The notes beneath the pieces were generated by a model that saw nothing but the letters and a program-made list of their open reading frames with translations, did not search any database and had not been told where the DNA came from. A DNA stretch of 64,000 bases. Origin: Dastarcus helophoroides (taxonomy: Eukaryota > Arthropoda > Insecta > Coleoptera > Bothrideridae). The position numbers and the translations under genes are program-made. Position 1 is the first letter of the stretch, and the number at the start of each line of letters is the position of its first letter. The DNA lies in the NCBI GenBank assembly GCA_028583605.1, contig CM053335.1, forward strand, positions 10,484,053 to 10,548,052, written 5' to 3'. Positions 21,775 through 33,735 of this stretch are shown in pieces.

Positions 21775-24700
21775 CAGGCCCGTAACCAGGATTTTTTTTC
21801 GGGGGGGACTGCGATCCTTCTGCTAAAACTACCTAGTCTTTGTTTGCGTCTAGGTTAGAGCTAAAAAGCCTCGGTCCAATACTACTTTACTATTAATATT
21901 ATTATTGTATACAAGTATACTAAAATATAAAAAATACACTAAAACCATTTCTAAAGTCCAACTCTTCTAAAATTCTGACAAAGTAATTTAACAACAACGT
22001 TGCCTATTTATCTTGATTTAATTTCTAAATAAAAACAGATGTGTGGGTAAGATTATAAAATTACTCTAAAGAAATTCCTTAACATTTATCTTTGAACTGT
22101 CTTCTATAACCTGCACTTGTGTATGAAAAATGCCTATAGAAAGTGCTCTACTTAAAGACATAGTTTGAAGTCAGCTGGAGAAAAATCTTCTTTTTCTTAA
22201 AATTTTTTTCAAATTTCGATTAAATTCATAATTTTAACTTTTATCTCAAATTTAAAGTTTGCACCCGACCATTTAGAATTTGGATATTCTTTCTAAATTA
22301 TGGAAGATTAGATGTTTTTAAGTTCAAGTTTCCTCTTAGCGTCCAACTCTTTTTCTAACTGGTAACAACTTCAATTCCTACGTTTTTTATTTTGGGCAAT
22401 TTTGGAAATTATTGTTGCTATCTAAATTTGCAATGTCGAAGTGCATTTGATTTTTCTGAATTTCGAAAAAAAGTTTTTGGTATAAAGTTATTTGTCGTGT
22501 TTTTTTTTGTAAGTTTTACCTTTAATCTCAAAATATCGACCTTTTTTGGAAATTTTCAATTTAAATTAGATGTTTTGCTGAATGCGGAGTATGTTAATAC
22601 TTTTACTTTTTTATCTCAAAATTCACAGTTTAAAATCTTGGTATTTACTTCAAACCCACAAATATTTTTTTAAACATCAATTCTTTCTAGAAACCTGAAA
22701 ATTTTGCCAAAATTTTTGTGAAAAATGTCTGATATCGAAATTCGGAACTTAATCTTGAGTTTTTTGAATTTGGAATTTGTCTAGAAAAATCTACATTTAG
22801 AGTGGACAGACTCGTTCTAAAAAAAGTTTAATTACGACCGTGTTTATACTTAAAAATAAATAAAATCATTATTAAACATTTCCGAAAATATTAACATTTT
22901 TAAAAATTTTAAGTTACCGAACAAAATTACGATATGTTAATTCTTAATGTGACCTGTTCGAACTCGAAATTTTTGGTTTTTAAATTCGAAATTTTAGAAA
23001 TAAGTTGACATTTAGAATTAATCTCTAAATCCGAAGAAAAAAAAGCGATAATTTTTAAAAAAAAAGGTTTGAAGTCAAAATTTTCTAAAAAAAATATCTC
23101 ATTTCCCAAATATAAAATCTATTAACAAAAACTAATAGCACTCAACATTTTGTCTTGAAACAAAATTTAAAAAATAAACTTTAATATTTCCTGAAACTTT
23201 TAGTGTTTTCTCAAAATGGCCAGGAGATCTTCTATAAATTCAATGTCTAGAAAGAATGTCAAAATATTTTGAAGAAGTCTGAATTTTTAATTATTGCTAA
23301 TGTTAAAATTTTGAAAAATAAACTAAAGTCATTAAGCTGATTTTTTTTTAAATTTCCACTTTAATCTTGACATTTTTAAACTCGTGGTAAAAAGTTGTAA
23401 AAATTTTATAAGTCAAGTTTTTCTAAAAATATGAATTTAAAAGTGATTAAAAGTACAATAAATTCTTAATTAAAGTTGAAATTTGATAACTAAGATAGAA
23501 ATGTGATTAAAAGTACAATAATTTGTTAATAAAAGTTGAAATTTGATAACTAAGATAGAAATTTCAATATTTTTTTGGAAGTTTTCACTTGGAATTCGAA
23601 TTTTGGAGAAAAAGGTCGAATTTTCGAAATCGTAGTCGAAATATAAACAAATCAACTTCATGACAAAAAATTTTGAAATTTTCTAATATGAAGTTAAAAC
23701 TTTTTGAAACAATTAAATATTTCGAATTAAGCTGATGGGTTAAAGTTATTAAAAAATTCCTAACTATTTCAACTTAAAAATGCTCAAGTTTTCTGTAAAA
23801 CTCTAAATTCATAAAATTAAAGGGCCTAACATTCAAAATTTTATTCAAAAACCGAATTTAAAATTTAAATTTTTAAATTCCAAAACTGTAAAACTATTAT
23901 TACAAAATCCAAGTTTTTCTCAAAATTTGGTGATAAATCTCGAAAAATCGCTTGTATAAATTTTCAATTCTTCTCAAAATTTGAATTTTTTTTCAAAATA
24001 GGGAGTTTAAGCTTAAAAAACTTGCAAATTCAACATTATTTTAATAAAATTCAAAACGTAATTTTTTAAATTCTAAAACTGTAAAACTATTGTTACAAAA
24101 TCCAAGTTTTTCTCAAAATTTAGTGTTAAATCTCGAAAAATCGCTTGTATAAATTTTTAGTTGTTTCCAAAATTTGAATTTTTCTTCAAAATAGGGAGTT
24201 TAAGCTTGAAAAACTTGTAAATTCAACATTATTTTAATAAAATTCAAAACGTAAGACTGAAATTTCAAATAAAAAAAAGAAATTTCACGAAATGTTTAAA
24301 TTTTTCTAGGAACGAAATCTCAGATATAAATGTCAAAATATTGGAAAAAATTGAATGAGTTTAAGGTAAAAATTTCAAGATTTATGGCGAAAATTCGAGA
24401 ATGAACTCGAAATTTTAAGAACTTCTTCATTTGGAAATATTATACTCCTTCTGAATATCCTGAGTATAACTTAAAATCTATTATTTTTTTTAAATTTGAC
24501 TGAGATATCAAAATGTTTTTTTTGGTAATTGTGCGTTTTGGCCTGTTAATGCCTTTTTTTTTAGAGTATTTTACCTTTCTGGTGTCTTCGTTAGCTTTTC
24601 GTTTCTGCCTAATTTAACATTTTGCTCACCTTTTTACCTTACTTGATTGTGCTTAAAATCCGGTCTCTAATAATAAGAAATGGCGCCAAATTTGAAAAAT

Positions 24701-24833
24701 AAAACATCCTTGCATTTCAGTACGAAAACAAAGTGATCCATTAAAAATGGTTTTTAAAAAGGTCGCACATCTGGAAAGTTCAGTTCTATCTTGTGTGAAG
24801 CCAAACCCCTAGCCCCCCCTGGTTGCGGGCCTG
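21775..24833. mobile_element. Non-autonomous hAT-like DNA element with 8 bp target duplication
   Basis: The left end is CAGGCCCGTAACCAGG and the right end is CCTGGTTGCGGGCCTG, inverted repeats matching at 15 of 16 positions. Both ends are flanked by ATTGCTAT (21,767-21,774 and 24,834-24,841), an 8 bp direct repeat. An 8 bp duplication with CA...TG termini is the hallmark of the hAT superfamily. The 3,059 bp interior is AT-rich with no transposase frame. It contains a ~185 bp tandem duplication (about 23,880-24,250) and a ~64 bp one (about 23,483-23,580). It must have been mobilised in trans. Confidence 0.85.
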
Positions 24834-24841
24834 ATTGCTAT

Positions 24842-25140
24842 GTTTATTTTAATTGGTTTTATCGTTGCTTCTGTATAAATTCTTTTGGAATTCTTAATAA
24901 TGTTGACACTTAAAAAGGTGAAAGTATTCCAAATTTCCAAAGAGTTACTCTTTATTAAGATTATCAAAGTGAAAATACATACCTTGTTTTAGAAATTTTG
25001 ATATTTTGTCGTCGCAGTTTTTTAAACTCAAAATGCAAACTTTTTTCGAATATTCAGTTTGAAATCATATTCTAGAGATTAAAATCGAACGTTCAAAGTT
25101 TCGAAGTTTTAAATTTATTACATAAATTATATATTCTTGC
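24842..25140. other. AT-rich intron sequence
   Basis: Nothing recognised; it grades into the satellite that follows. Confidence 0.4.
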
Positions 25141-25967
25141 TGTGCTATCTCTTGCGAAGGGACGATCGGTGGACGCTCGACGACGACGGTAGATCAAAAC
25201 AGAAGGTTTCCTTTACCTCGTTTTAGAGCTTTATAAGCGGATCGGTCAGACAAGTGCAAAACGCTTTAGAATTCTCAAAATTGGAACTAATCAATTTTGG
25301 AGATTTGAAAATTATATAGATTCCTAAAAAACTGTAAGAAACTTGCAAATTTTTGAAATTTCCTTTTCTATTTTTAAGTTTCTACTTTTTCTCGAACCTT
25401 TGACTTTAATTTCAATATTGAGACCTTAAACTTTTCTAATAATGAGATTTAAATCGAAATGAATTCAAAGTTTTATATTTTTTATTATACACATAATTTT
25501 TTTCCATTGATCCTATTATCGAGTTCTTCTTGATAATTTAATTTTCTTTGATTTGACGGACCTCCGAGCTCTGTACCATCATTTTTCGTTGAATTATTGT
25601 CGTTTAATTTCCAAAAGTCATTTTTGTCTTTGGTAATCAATAATTCAGGAAACAGTGATCGTACAGAAATTGCATATAGGCGTATGAAAGCTGCAAAGCG
25701 TTTTTTATAAGTCCTTCGTTTTCGATAAAAAAAGTACGAGAAAGTCGATTGAAAACAAGTAAAAAATTTGGTAATTAGGGATATTTGCTTAACTTGGCAT
25801 AATTTTGCAAATAATGAATAGACTAAGGATATTGACCTTAACTTTTCAAGCTTAAAGGGTTCCAAAGAAACCCTGAAATGTCTAAGCTCTAGGATTTGTT
25901 TGCTTAAAATTAATTTATGTTTAAACTTCACTTTTATATTCATTGTTTTTTTTTTCAAAATTTTAAG

Positions 25968-26112
25968 TATCTCTCTGAAGATGATAGCTTGGCTATCGAA
26001 GCGCGTTAGAGCAATCTTTGTTGTGTCTTTTAAAATTTCTTGGTTTCAGGAGACAAGATTTGTATTTCAATTTTTAAAGATAACCAAGGACCAGTCCGTT
26101 GCACCAAACAAA
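25968..26112 (+). mobile_element. Half copy of the fold-back family
   Basis: CTCTCTGAAGATGATAGC, TTGGCTATCGAAGCGCG, TTGGTTTCAGGAGACAAG and CCAAGGACCAGTCCGTTGC occur in order. GAAA of the core has changed to GAAG here. Confidence 0.8.
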
Positions 26113-26454
26113 ATTGTGCTTACACTTGAATTTTTTACGTATTTTAGAAGGTTAAAGTATAAATTTCAAAAAAGCAAAATTTTAGGAATCTACACTTAAA
26201 TTTCGAAAAAAAAAGAACAAACATTTTGAGTTTGAAATCAAAATTTAAGAAATATATGGGTACCTAATTAATCTTGGGATATTTCAAAGGGAATCAAAGT
26301 TCTGAAATAAATTAATTAACAGAACTTTTCCTTAAATTTTGACTTTGTTTAGGAAAATTTAATATTTCCGGAGAAATTTCCAGAAAAAACCGAATATGCA
26401 TCTTCAAAGTCAACATTTTGTGATTAAAATGAGAATTTTGAATTTTTTTGAAAG

Positions 26455-26572
26455 TTTTCTCTCTGAAGATGACAGCTTGACTATCGAAACGCGTTAGAGC
26501 AACCTTTGTTGTGTTTTTTAATTTTTCTTGGTTTCAGGGGACAAGTTCTGTGTTTCAATTTTTGAAATTTTT
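26455..26572 (+). mobile_element. Truncated half copy of the fold-back family
   Basis: CTCTCTGAAGATGACAGC, ACTATCGAAACGCGTTAG and TTGGTTTCAGGGGACAAG are present. The copy ends before the CCAAGGACCAG end. Confidence 0.75.
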
Positions 26573-26814
26573 TATTTAGATTTTGTTTGTTAACTGTTAT
26601 CTCAAAATTTTGGATTTATTCATGAAATTTTGTAACATTTTCAATTTTATTTTAAAATTTTAGAAACAGTAAAAATTTTGACGCAAAGGGAAAGCTTTGC
26701 AAAAAAATTACTTTTTGAAGAATGATTTGTCTCAAAATGTTCACTTTATTTTTAGAAAATAAGGTCAAAATTTTGAGAAAAATCGTCCTCTGACTTTGAA
26801 AATGTGTCCCTTTT

Positions 26815-26925
26815 GAAAGCTTCTCAGTGAAGGATGTACTTCTTCCGAAATTGGACCCTGTCAAATAACTACTAAAAGTGTTCGATGTTTCGCCTATCAT
26901 CGTAGGGGCCTTCTTCAGGAACAAA
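26815..26925 (-). repeat. Dispersed repeat shared with 44.81 kb
   Basis: Read on the minus strand it has CCTGAAGAAGGCCCC, GATAGGCGAAACATCGAAC, ACTTTTAGTAGTT and GGTCCAATTTCGGAAG. The part from GAAAC onward matches 44,812-44,880 on the plus strand. The CTGAAGA...GAAAC pattern parallels the fold-back family but is not a canonical hammerhead. Confidence 0.6.
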
Positions 26926-28903
26926 GAAAAGAAACAATAATTAAAAAGGGAAATATAAGGGAATATGTAAAAATGAAAGAACGAAAAGGCCAATTTCAAA
27001 ACATCAGAGCACGGTAACTCAGTATGTCCACCATACCAGTGGCGAAACTCTTCTGAATTGAAAATTGGTATAAAGAATAAGAAAGTTTAGACAGAAAAGC
27101 ACGGAAACTCAGCATGTTCACCATACCAGAGGTGAAACTCTTCTTCAGTGAAAGTCGAAGTAATTTTATTAAGTTCTCACGATTTTTTTGTAAATTTGAA
27201 GTTTTTCCCCAAAATCTCGATTTTCTCTCGGATTTATAAATTTTTAGGTCTTTTGCAAAAAATAAACTTTTTTATCTCGAAACAGTGTTAAGGCTTGAAA
27301 TTATTTAGCCAAAATGCACCTTTACTATAAATTTAACGTTTAAAGGTTAAAATTTCGAAACTAAATAAGTAACAATTTTGAAAACAGTTAAATTAAAATT
27401 TATTTTTGAAAATTTAAAGTTTAACCTTGAAATGTTGAATTTATTTCAGGCGTCGATTTTAATTTCAAAATTAAATCAGAACGACCTAAAATGTTTCCTA
27501 AATATTTCGTATAACTTTAAAAAAATTGAACATACGAGTTTCGAATTAAATTTTTGTGATTAAGTCAAAAATATGAGCACAAATTCGAACACAAATTCGA
27601 AAATATGTTATTCACAAATTACAAATCTCTTCTTTTAAAACATTAGGTTTCTTTGCAAAATTATGAGACGTCAAACCTTGAATTTTTGATTTGTTCCCCA
27701 AAATGTGGACTTAAAATTCGAAACGTACACTTTTTCTGAAAATTTTGCTTTCGTCTTTGAAAATTTATTCAAGTATGTTAGAACACAATTTTTTTAATGA
27801 AAAAATGTTGAATTTTTTAATAAATTTTAAATTTGAATATAATATTTCGAGAGTAAAATTTTGTTTATTTTTAATTTCAATTTACCTCGAAATGTTCTAG
27901 ATTCTATGAATATTCGAATTTAAATTAAAAATTAAGCTCTTCTAGAAATCTAAGCTTCTGCTAAAAACTTGAATTTAATACAGGAATTTCGAAAAAAAAC
28001 CTGAATATTTTGTTTCAAAATCATATTTTTGGGATTAAAACCGAACGTTCAAACGTGAATTCGAAGTTTTAAATTTCTTACTACCTATATTACGTTTTCC
28101 TGCTGCGCTCTCTCTTGCTAGGGGACAATCGGTGGACGGTCGACGGCAACGGTAGGTCAAAATAGAAGGTTCGCTTTACATCTCGTTTGAGAACTTTATA
28201 TAGCAAATCGGTCAGATAAGACACAAAATGCTTTCGAATTCTCAAAATATTTTCTATTTTAAAGTTTCTAATTTTTTTCGAAACTTCGACATTAATTTCA
28301 ATATTGAGATCACAAATTGGATATTTCCACCTTTTTGTAATAATGAGATTCTAATATAATGAGATAAAAATCGACCATGAATTCGAAGTTATAAATTTTT
28401 TATTAAATAAAAAGATTTTTTTGCTGGCTGTTTTTTACGAAGAGTCGATCGGTGGATGATCGACGGCGACGGCAGGTCAAAATAGAAGGTTCGCCTTATA
28501 CCTCTTTTGGGACCTTTATAGAGCAAATCGCTCAGACGAGACACAACATTCTTTCGAATCCTCAAAACATTTTTAATTTTAAAGTTTTTAATTTTTTTCG
28601 ACCCTTCGACATTAATTTCAATATTTAGATCCCAATTCGATATTTCAACTTTTTTTTTTATAATGAGATTCAAATATAATGAGATAAAAATCGAACATAA
28701 ATTCAAAGTTTTACATTTTTTATTATAGAAATTATATTTTTTGCTGCTTGTCTTTTGCGAAGGGTCAATCGGTGGACGGTCGACGGCCACGGTAGGTTCG
28801 CTTTACCTCGTTTGGGAACTTTATGAGTGGATCAGTGAGACAAGATACAAAAGGTTTTCGAATTTTCATAATTGGAAACCTCAATTTTCGAGAATTTGAA
28901 ATA

Positions 28904-29318
28904 CGAGGGTAAATCAAATAAGAACCGGAACTCTATATTGTCGCTATGAGGGCGTCGAGAGTGTGCGCATGTAGACATGTTAGGTGGGGATATCATGTGA
29001 TTTCCTGCGCTCAGGCGAATTCAGTTCTCGCCGTTCGTCAGTTGTAAATACAATGAGTGAGCAAGAGGTTTATCCGCACATTGCGCAGCGCATTATTATA
29101 AAATTTCTTGTCGTTGAAGGTGTAAAGCCCGCCAAAATTCTTCGTAGACTAGAAGCACAGTTTGGAGATACTTGTTTGAAGAAAACTCAAGTGTATGAAT
29201 GGCATAAAAAAGTTTTAGAAAGACGAACTCAAGTTAAAAATGAAGCCCATGCCCGTCATCCTTGAACCAGTGTGACTGCGGATAAGATTAATTTTGTTCA
29301 ACGCCTTTTGGAAGGTGA
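28904..29318 (+). pseudogene. Truncated mariner-like element, transposase N-terminus
   Basis: CGAGGGTAAATCAAATAAG, next to TA at 28,902, looks like a mariner terminal inverted repeat. A frame from the ATG at 29,053 encodes the N-terminal helix-turn-helix of a mariner transposase. Recognisable stretches are IIIKFLVVEGVKPAKILRRL, EAQFGDTCLKKTQVYEWHKK and EAHARHP. A TGA at 29,263-29,265 stands where RRPRT-type transposases have Arg, a likely CGA-to-TGA change. The same frame then continues TSVTADKINFVQRLLEGD before breaking off into satellite sequence at ~29,320. The catalytic DDD domain is gone. It sits inside a satellite unit. Confidence 0.85.
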
Positions 29319-30241
29319 TGATTGGTGGACGGTCGACGGCGACGGTAGGTCAAAACAGAAGGTTCGCTTTACCTCGTTTTGAAACTATATAGAGAAAATC
29401 GACCATATGAGCTACAAAACTACAAACTACAAAATTGGAAACTAACCTCAATTTTTGAGATTTTAACATAATATAGATTTCTAAAAAATTTTAAGAAATT
29501 TGCATTTGCTCCAAATCTCAAAATATTTTCTATTTTTAAGTTTCTACTTTTTTCAAAGCTTTAGCTTTAATTTTAATATTTTGACTTCAAATTCGATGTT
29601 TCCATGTTTTTCTAATAATGAGATTAAAATTGAAATAAATTTAATTTTACATATTTTAGTACATAAATTACGTTTTTTTCTGGCTGTCATTTTCGAAGGA
29701 ACAAGCGGCGGACAGTCGACGGCGACGGCAGGTCGAAAAAGAAGGTTCGCTTTACCTCAGTTTGGAGCTTTATAGAGAGAATCGATCAGATTAGATACAA
29801 AACGTTTTCGAATTCTTAAAATTGGAAACTAACCTCAATTTTTGGGATTTTAACATAGTAGAGATTCCAAAAAAATTGTAAGAAATTTGCAATTTTTCCA
29901 AATCTCAAAATATTTTCTATTTTTAAGTTTCCACTTTTTTTTTCAAAGCTTTGACTTTGATTTTAATATTTTGATTTCAAATTCGATGTTTCCAGGTTTT
30001 TCTAATAATGAGATTAAAATACATTTAATTGTACATGTTTTATTAAATAAATTACGCTTTTTTTCTGGCTGTCTCTTTCGAAGGAACAATCGGCGGACAG
30101 TCGACGGCGACGGCAGGTCGAAAAAGAAGGTTCGCTTTACCTCAGTTTGGAGCTTTATAGAGAGAATCGATCAGATTAGATACAAAACGTTTTCGAATTT
30201 TTAAAATTTAAAACTTACCTCAAATTTTGGGATTTTAACAT

Positions 30242-30341
30242 CCCAAGCAACACTAAATGGTATATAAACGTTTTTTAAAGTTAAAATAAACGCAATTTTA
30301 ATTTAATAAATGTTTATTTAGTCTAATCAATGTTGCTTGGG
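30242..30341. mobile_element. 100 bp MITE-like insertion with AT target duplication
   Basis: The ends CCCAAGCAACA and TGTTGCTTGGG are perfect 11 bp inverted repeats. The sister satellite units read AACATAATATAG without interruption. Here the element lies between AACAT and ATAATATAG, so a 2 bp AT is duplicated. The satellite thus supplies its own empty site. The interior is AT-rich and non-coding. Confidence 0.85.
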
Positions 30342-33300
30342 ATAATATAGATTTCCAAAAAATTGTAAGAAATTTGCATTTTTTCCAAATCTCAAAATAT
30401 TTTTCATTTTTAAGTTTCTACTTTTTTTTCAAAGCTTTGACTTTAATTTTAATATTTTGATTTCAAATTCGAAGTTTTCATGCTTTTCTAACAATGAGAT
30501 TAAAATCGAAATGAATTTAAAGTTTTACATATTTTATTACATAAATTACGTTTTTTTCTGGCTGTCTCTTGCGAAGGAACAATCGACGGACGGTCGACGG
30601 CGACGACAGGTCAAAAAAGAAGGTTCGCTTTACCTCGTTTTGGAACTTTATATCGATCAGATGAGATGCAAAACGTTTTAAAATTTTTAAAATTGAAAAC
30701 TAACCTCAATTGTTAAGATTTTAATATAACATAGATTTCCAAAAAATTGTAAGAAATTTGCAATTTTTCCAAATCTCAAAATATGTTCTATTTTTAAGTT
30801 TCTATTTGTTTTTCAAAGCTTTTAATTTAATTTTAATATTTTGATTTCAAATTCGATATTTCCATGTTTTTCAAATAATGAGATTAAAATCGAAATGAAT
30901 TCAAAGTTTTACATATTTTATTACATAAATTACGTTTTTTTTCTGGCTGTCTCTTGCGAAGAAACAATCGGCGGACGATCGATGGCGACGGTAGGTCAAA
31001 AAAGAAGATTTGTTTTACGTCGTTTTGGAACTATATAGAGAGAATCGATCAGATGAGGTACAAAACGTTTTCGAATTCTTTAAAATAAAAACTAACCTCA
31101 ATTTTCGAGATTTTGAAATAAGAGAGATTTCCAAAAAATTGTACGAAGCTTGCAATTTTTCGGCACATCAAAATATTTTCTATTTTTTTAGTTTCTGCTT
31201 TTGTTCGAACCTTTGACTTTAATTTCAATATTTAGACCTAAAACTCGATATTTCCATCGTTTCCTAATAATGACATTAAGATCGAAATGAACTCGAAAAT
31301 TAAAATTTTTCATTACATAAATTACGCTTTTTTTCTGGCTGTCTCTTGCGAAGTGACGATAGGTGGACGGTCGACGACGACGGTAGATTAAAACAGAAGG
31401 TTCCCTTTACCTCCTTTTGGAGCTTCATAAAGCGAATCGGTCAAAGAAGGTACAAAACGTTTTCGAATTCTCAAAATTGGAAACTAACCTCAATTTTCGA
31501 GATTTTGAAATAAGAGAGATTTCCAAAAAATTGTACGAAGCTTGCAATTTTTCGGCATCTCAAAACAGTTTCTATTTTCTTAGTTTCTACTTTTGTTCGA
31601 ACCTTCGACTTTAATTTCAATATTTAGACCTAAAACTCGATATTTCCATCGTTTCCTAATAATGACATTAAGATCGAAATGAACTCGAAAATTTAAATTT
31701 TTCATTACATAAATTACGCTTTCTTTCTGGCTGTCTCTTGCGAAGTGACGATAGGGGGACCGTCGACGACGACGGTAGATTAAAACAGAAGTTTCCCTTT
31801 ACCTCTTTTTGGAGCTTCACTAAGCGAATCGGTCAAAGAAGGTACAAAAGGTTTTCGAATTCTCAAAATTGGAAACTAACCTCAATTTTCGAGATTTTGA
31901 AATAAGAGAGATTTCCAAAAAATGGTACGAAGCTTGCAATTTTTCAGCATCTCAAAACATTTTCTACTTTTTTAGTTTCTACTTTTGTTCGAACCTTCGA
32001 TTTTAATTTCAATATTTAGAACTAAAACTCGATATTTCCATCGTTTCCTAATAATGACATTAAGATCGAAATGAACTCGAAAATTTAAATTTTTTATTAC
32101 ATAAATTACGCTTTTTTTGTGGCTGTCTCTTGCGAAGTGACGATAGGTGGACGGTCGACGACGACGGTAGATTAAAACAGAAGGTTCCCTTTACCTCTTT
32201 TTGGAGCTTCACTAAGCGAATCGGTTAAAGAAGGTACAAAACGTTTTCGAATTCTCAAAATTGGAAACTAACCTCAATTTTCGAGATTTTGAAATAAGAG
32301 AGATTTCCAAAAAATTGTACGAAGCTTGCAATTTTTCGGCATCTCAAAACATTTTCTATTTTTTTAGTTTCTACTTTTGTTCGAACCTTCGACTTTAATT
32401 TCAATATTTAGACCTAAAACTCGATATTTTCATCGTTTCCTAATAATCACATTAAGATCAAAATGAACTTGAAAATTTAATTTTTTTATTACATAAATTA
32501 CGCTTTTTTGTGGCTGTCTCTTGCGAAGTGACGATAGGTGGACGGTCGACGACGACGGTAGATTAAAACAGAAGGTTCCCTTTACCTCTTTTTGGAGCTT
32601 CATTAAGCGAATCGGTCAAAGAAGGTACAAAACGTTTTCGAATTCTCAAAATTGGAAACTAACCTCAATTTTCGAGATTTTCAAATAAGAGAGATTTCCA
32701 AAAAATTGTACGAAGCTTGCAATTTTTCGGCACATCAAAACCTTTTCTATTTTTTTAGTTTCTACTTTTGTTCGAACCTTCTACTTTAATTTAAATATTT
32801 AGACCTAAAACTCGATATTTCCATCGTTTCCTAATAATCACATTAAGATCAAAATGAACTTGAAAATTTAAATTTTTTATTACATAAATTACGCTTTTTT
32901 GTGGCTGTCTCTTGCGAAGTGAGGATAGGTGGACGGTCGACGACGACGGTAGATTAAAACCGAAGGTTCCCTTTACCTCGTTTTGGAGCTTCATAAAGCG
33001 AATCGGTTAAAGAAGATACAAAACATTTTCGAATTCTCAAAATTGGAAACTAACCTCAATTTTCGAGATTTTGAAATAATATAGTTTTCTAAAAAATTGT
33101 ACGAAGCTTGCAATTTTTCGGCATCTCAAAATATTTTCTGTTTTTAAGTTTCTATTTTTTTTCGAACCTTCGACTTTAATTTCAATATTTACACCTCAAA
33201 TTCGATATTTCCATCTTTTTCTAATAATGAGATTCTAATGATGATGGATGTTCTAATAATGAGATAAAAGTCGAACATGAATTCGAAGCTTTAAATTTTT

Positions 33301-33607
33301 TATTACATAAATTATGTTTGTTTGTTGTGCTGTTTCTTGGAAAGGGACGATCGGTGGACGGTGGACGACAACAGTAGGTCAAAATAGAAGGTTCGTTTTA
33401 CCTCGTTTGGGAACTTTATAGAGCGAATCAATCAGACGAGATACAAAACACTTTCGAATTCTCAAAATTGAAAACTAACCTTAATTTTCAAAATTGTGAA
33501 ATGTACATTTCTAAAAAATTGTAAGAAACTGGCAATTTTTCAAAATTTCAATATCCTTTGACTCCAATTTCAATATTTAGATTTCAGATTCGATATTATT
33601 ACCTTTT

Positions 33608-33735
33608 TCTAATAATGAGATTCGAATGATGAGGTTTTAATAATAAGATTCGAATGATGAGGTTCTAATAATGAGATTCGAATGATGAGGTTCTAATAAT
33701 GAGATTCGAATGATGAGGTTCTAATAATGAGATAA
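33608..33735. repeat. 28 bp minisatellite
   Basis: About four units of 28 bp (AATGAGATTCGAATGATGAG plus GTTCTAAT) expand the normal single AATGAGATT site of the satellite unit. Confidence 0.85.

Noticed and set aside
26815..26925. CTGAAGA...GGCGAAACATC as another hammerhead
   Set aside because: An extra base separates CTGAAGA from stem II, and no NUH triplet with a pairing stem I was found. Only the resemblance is reported.
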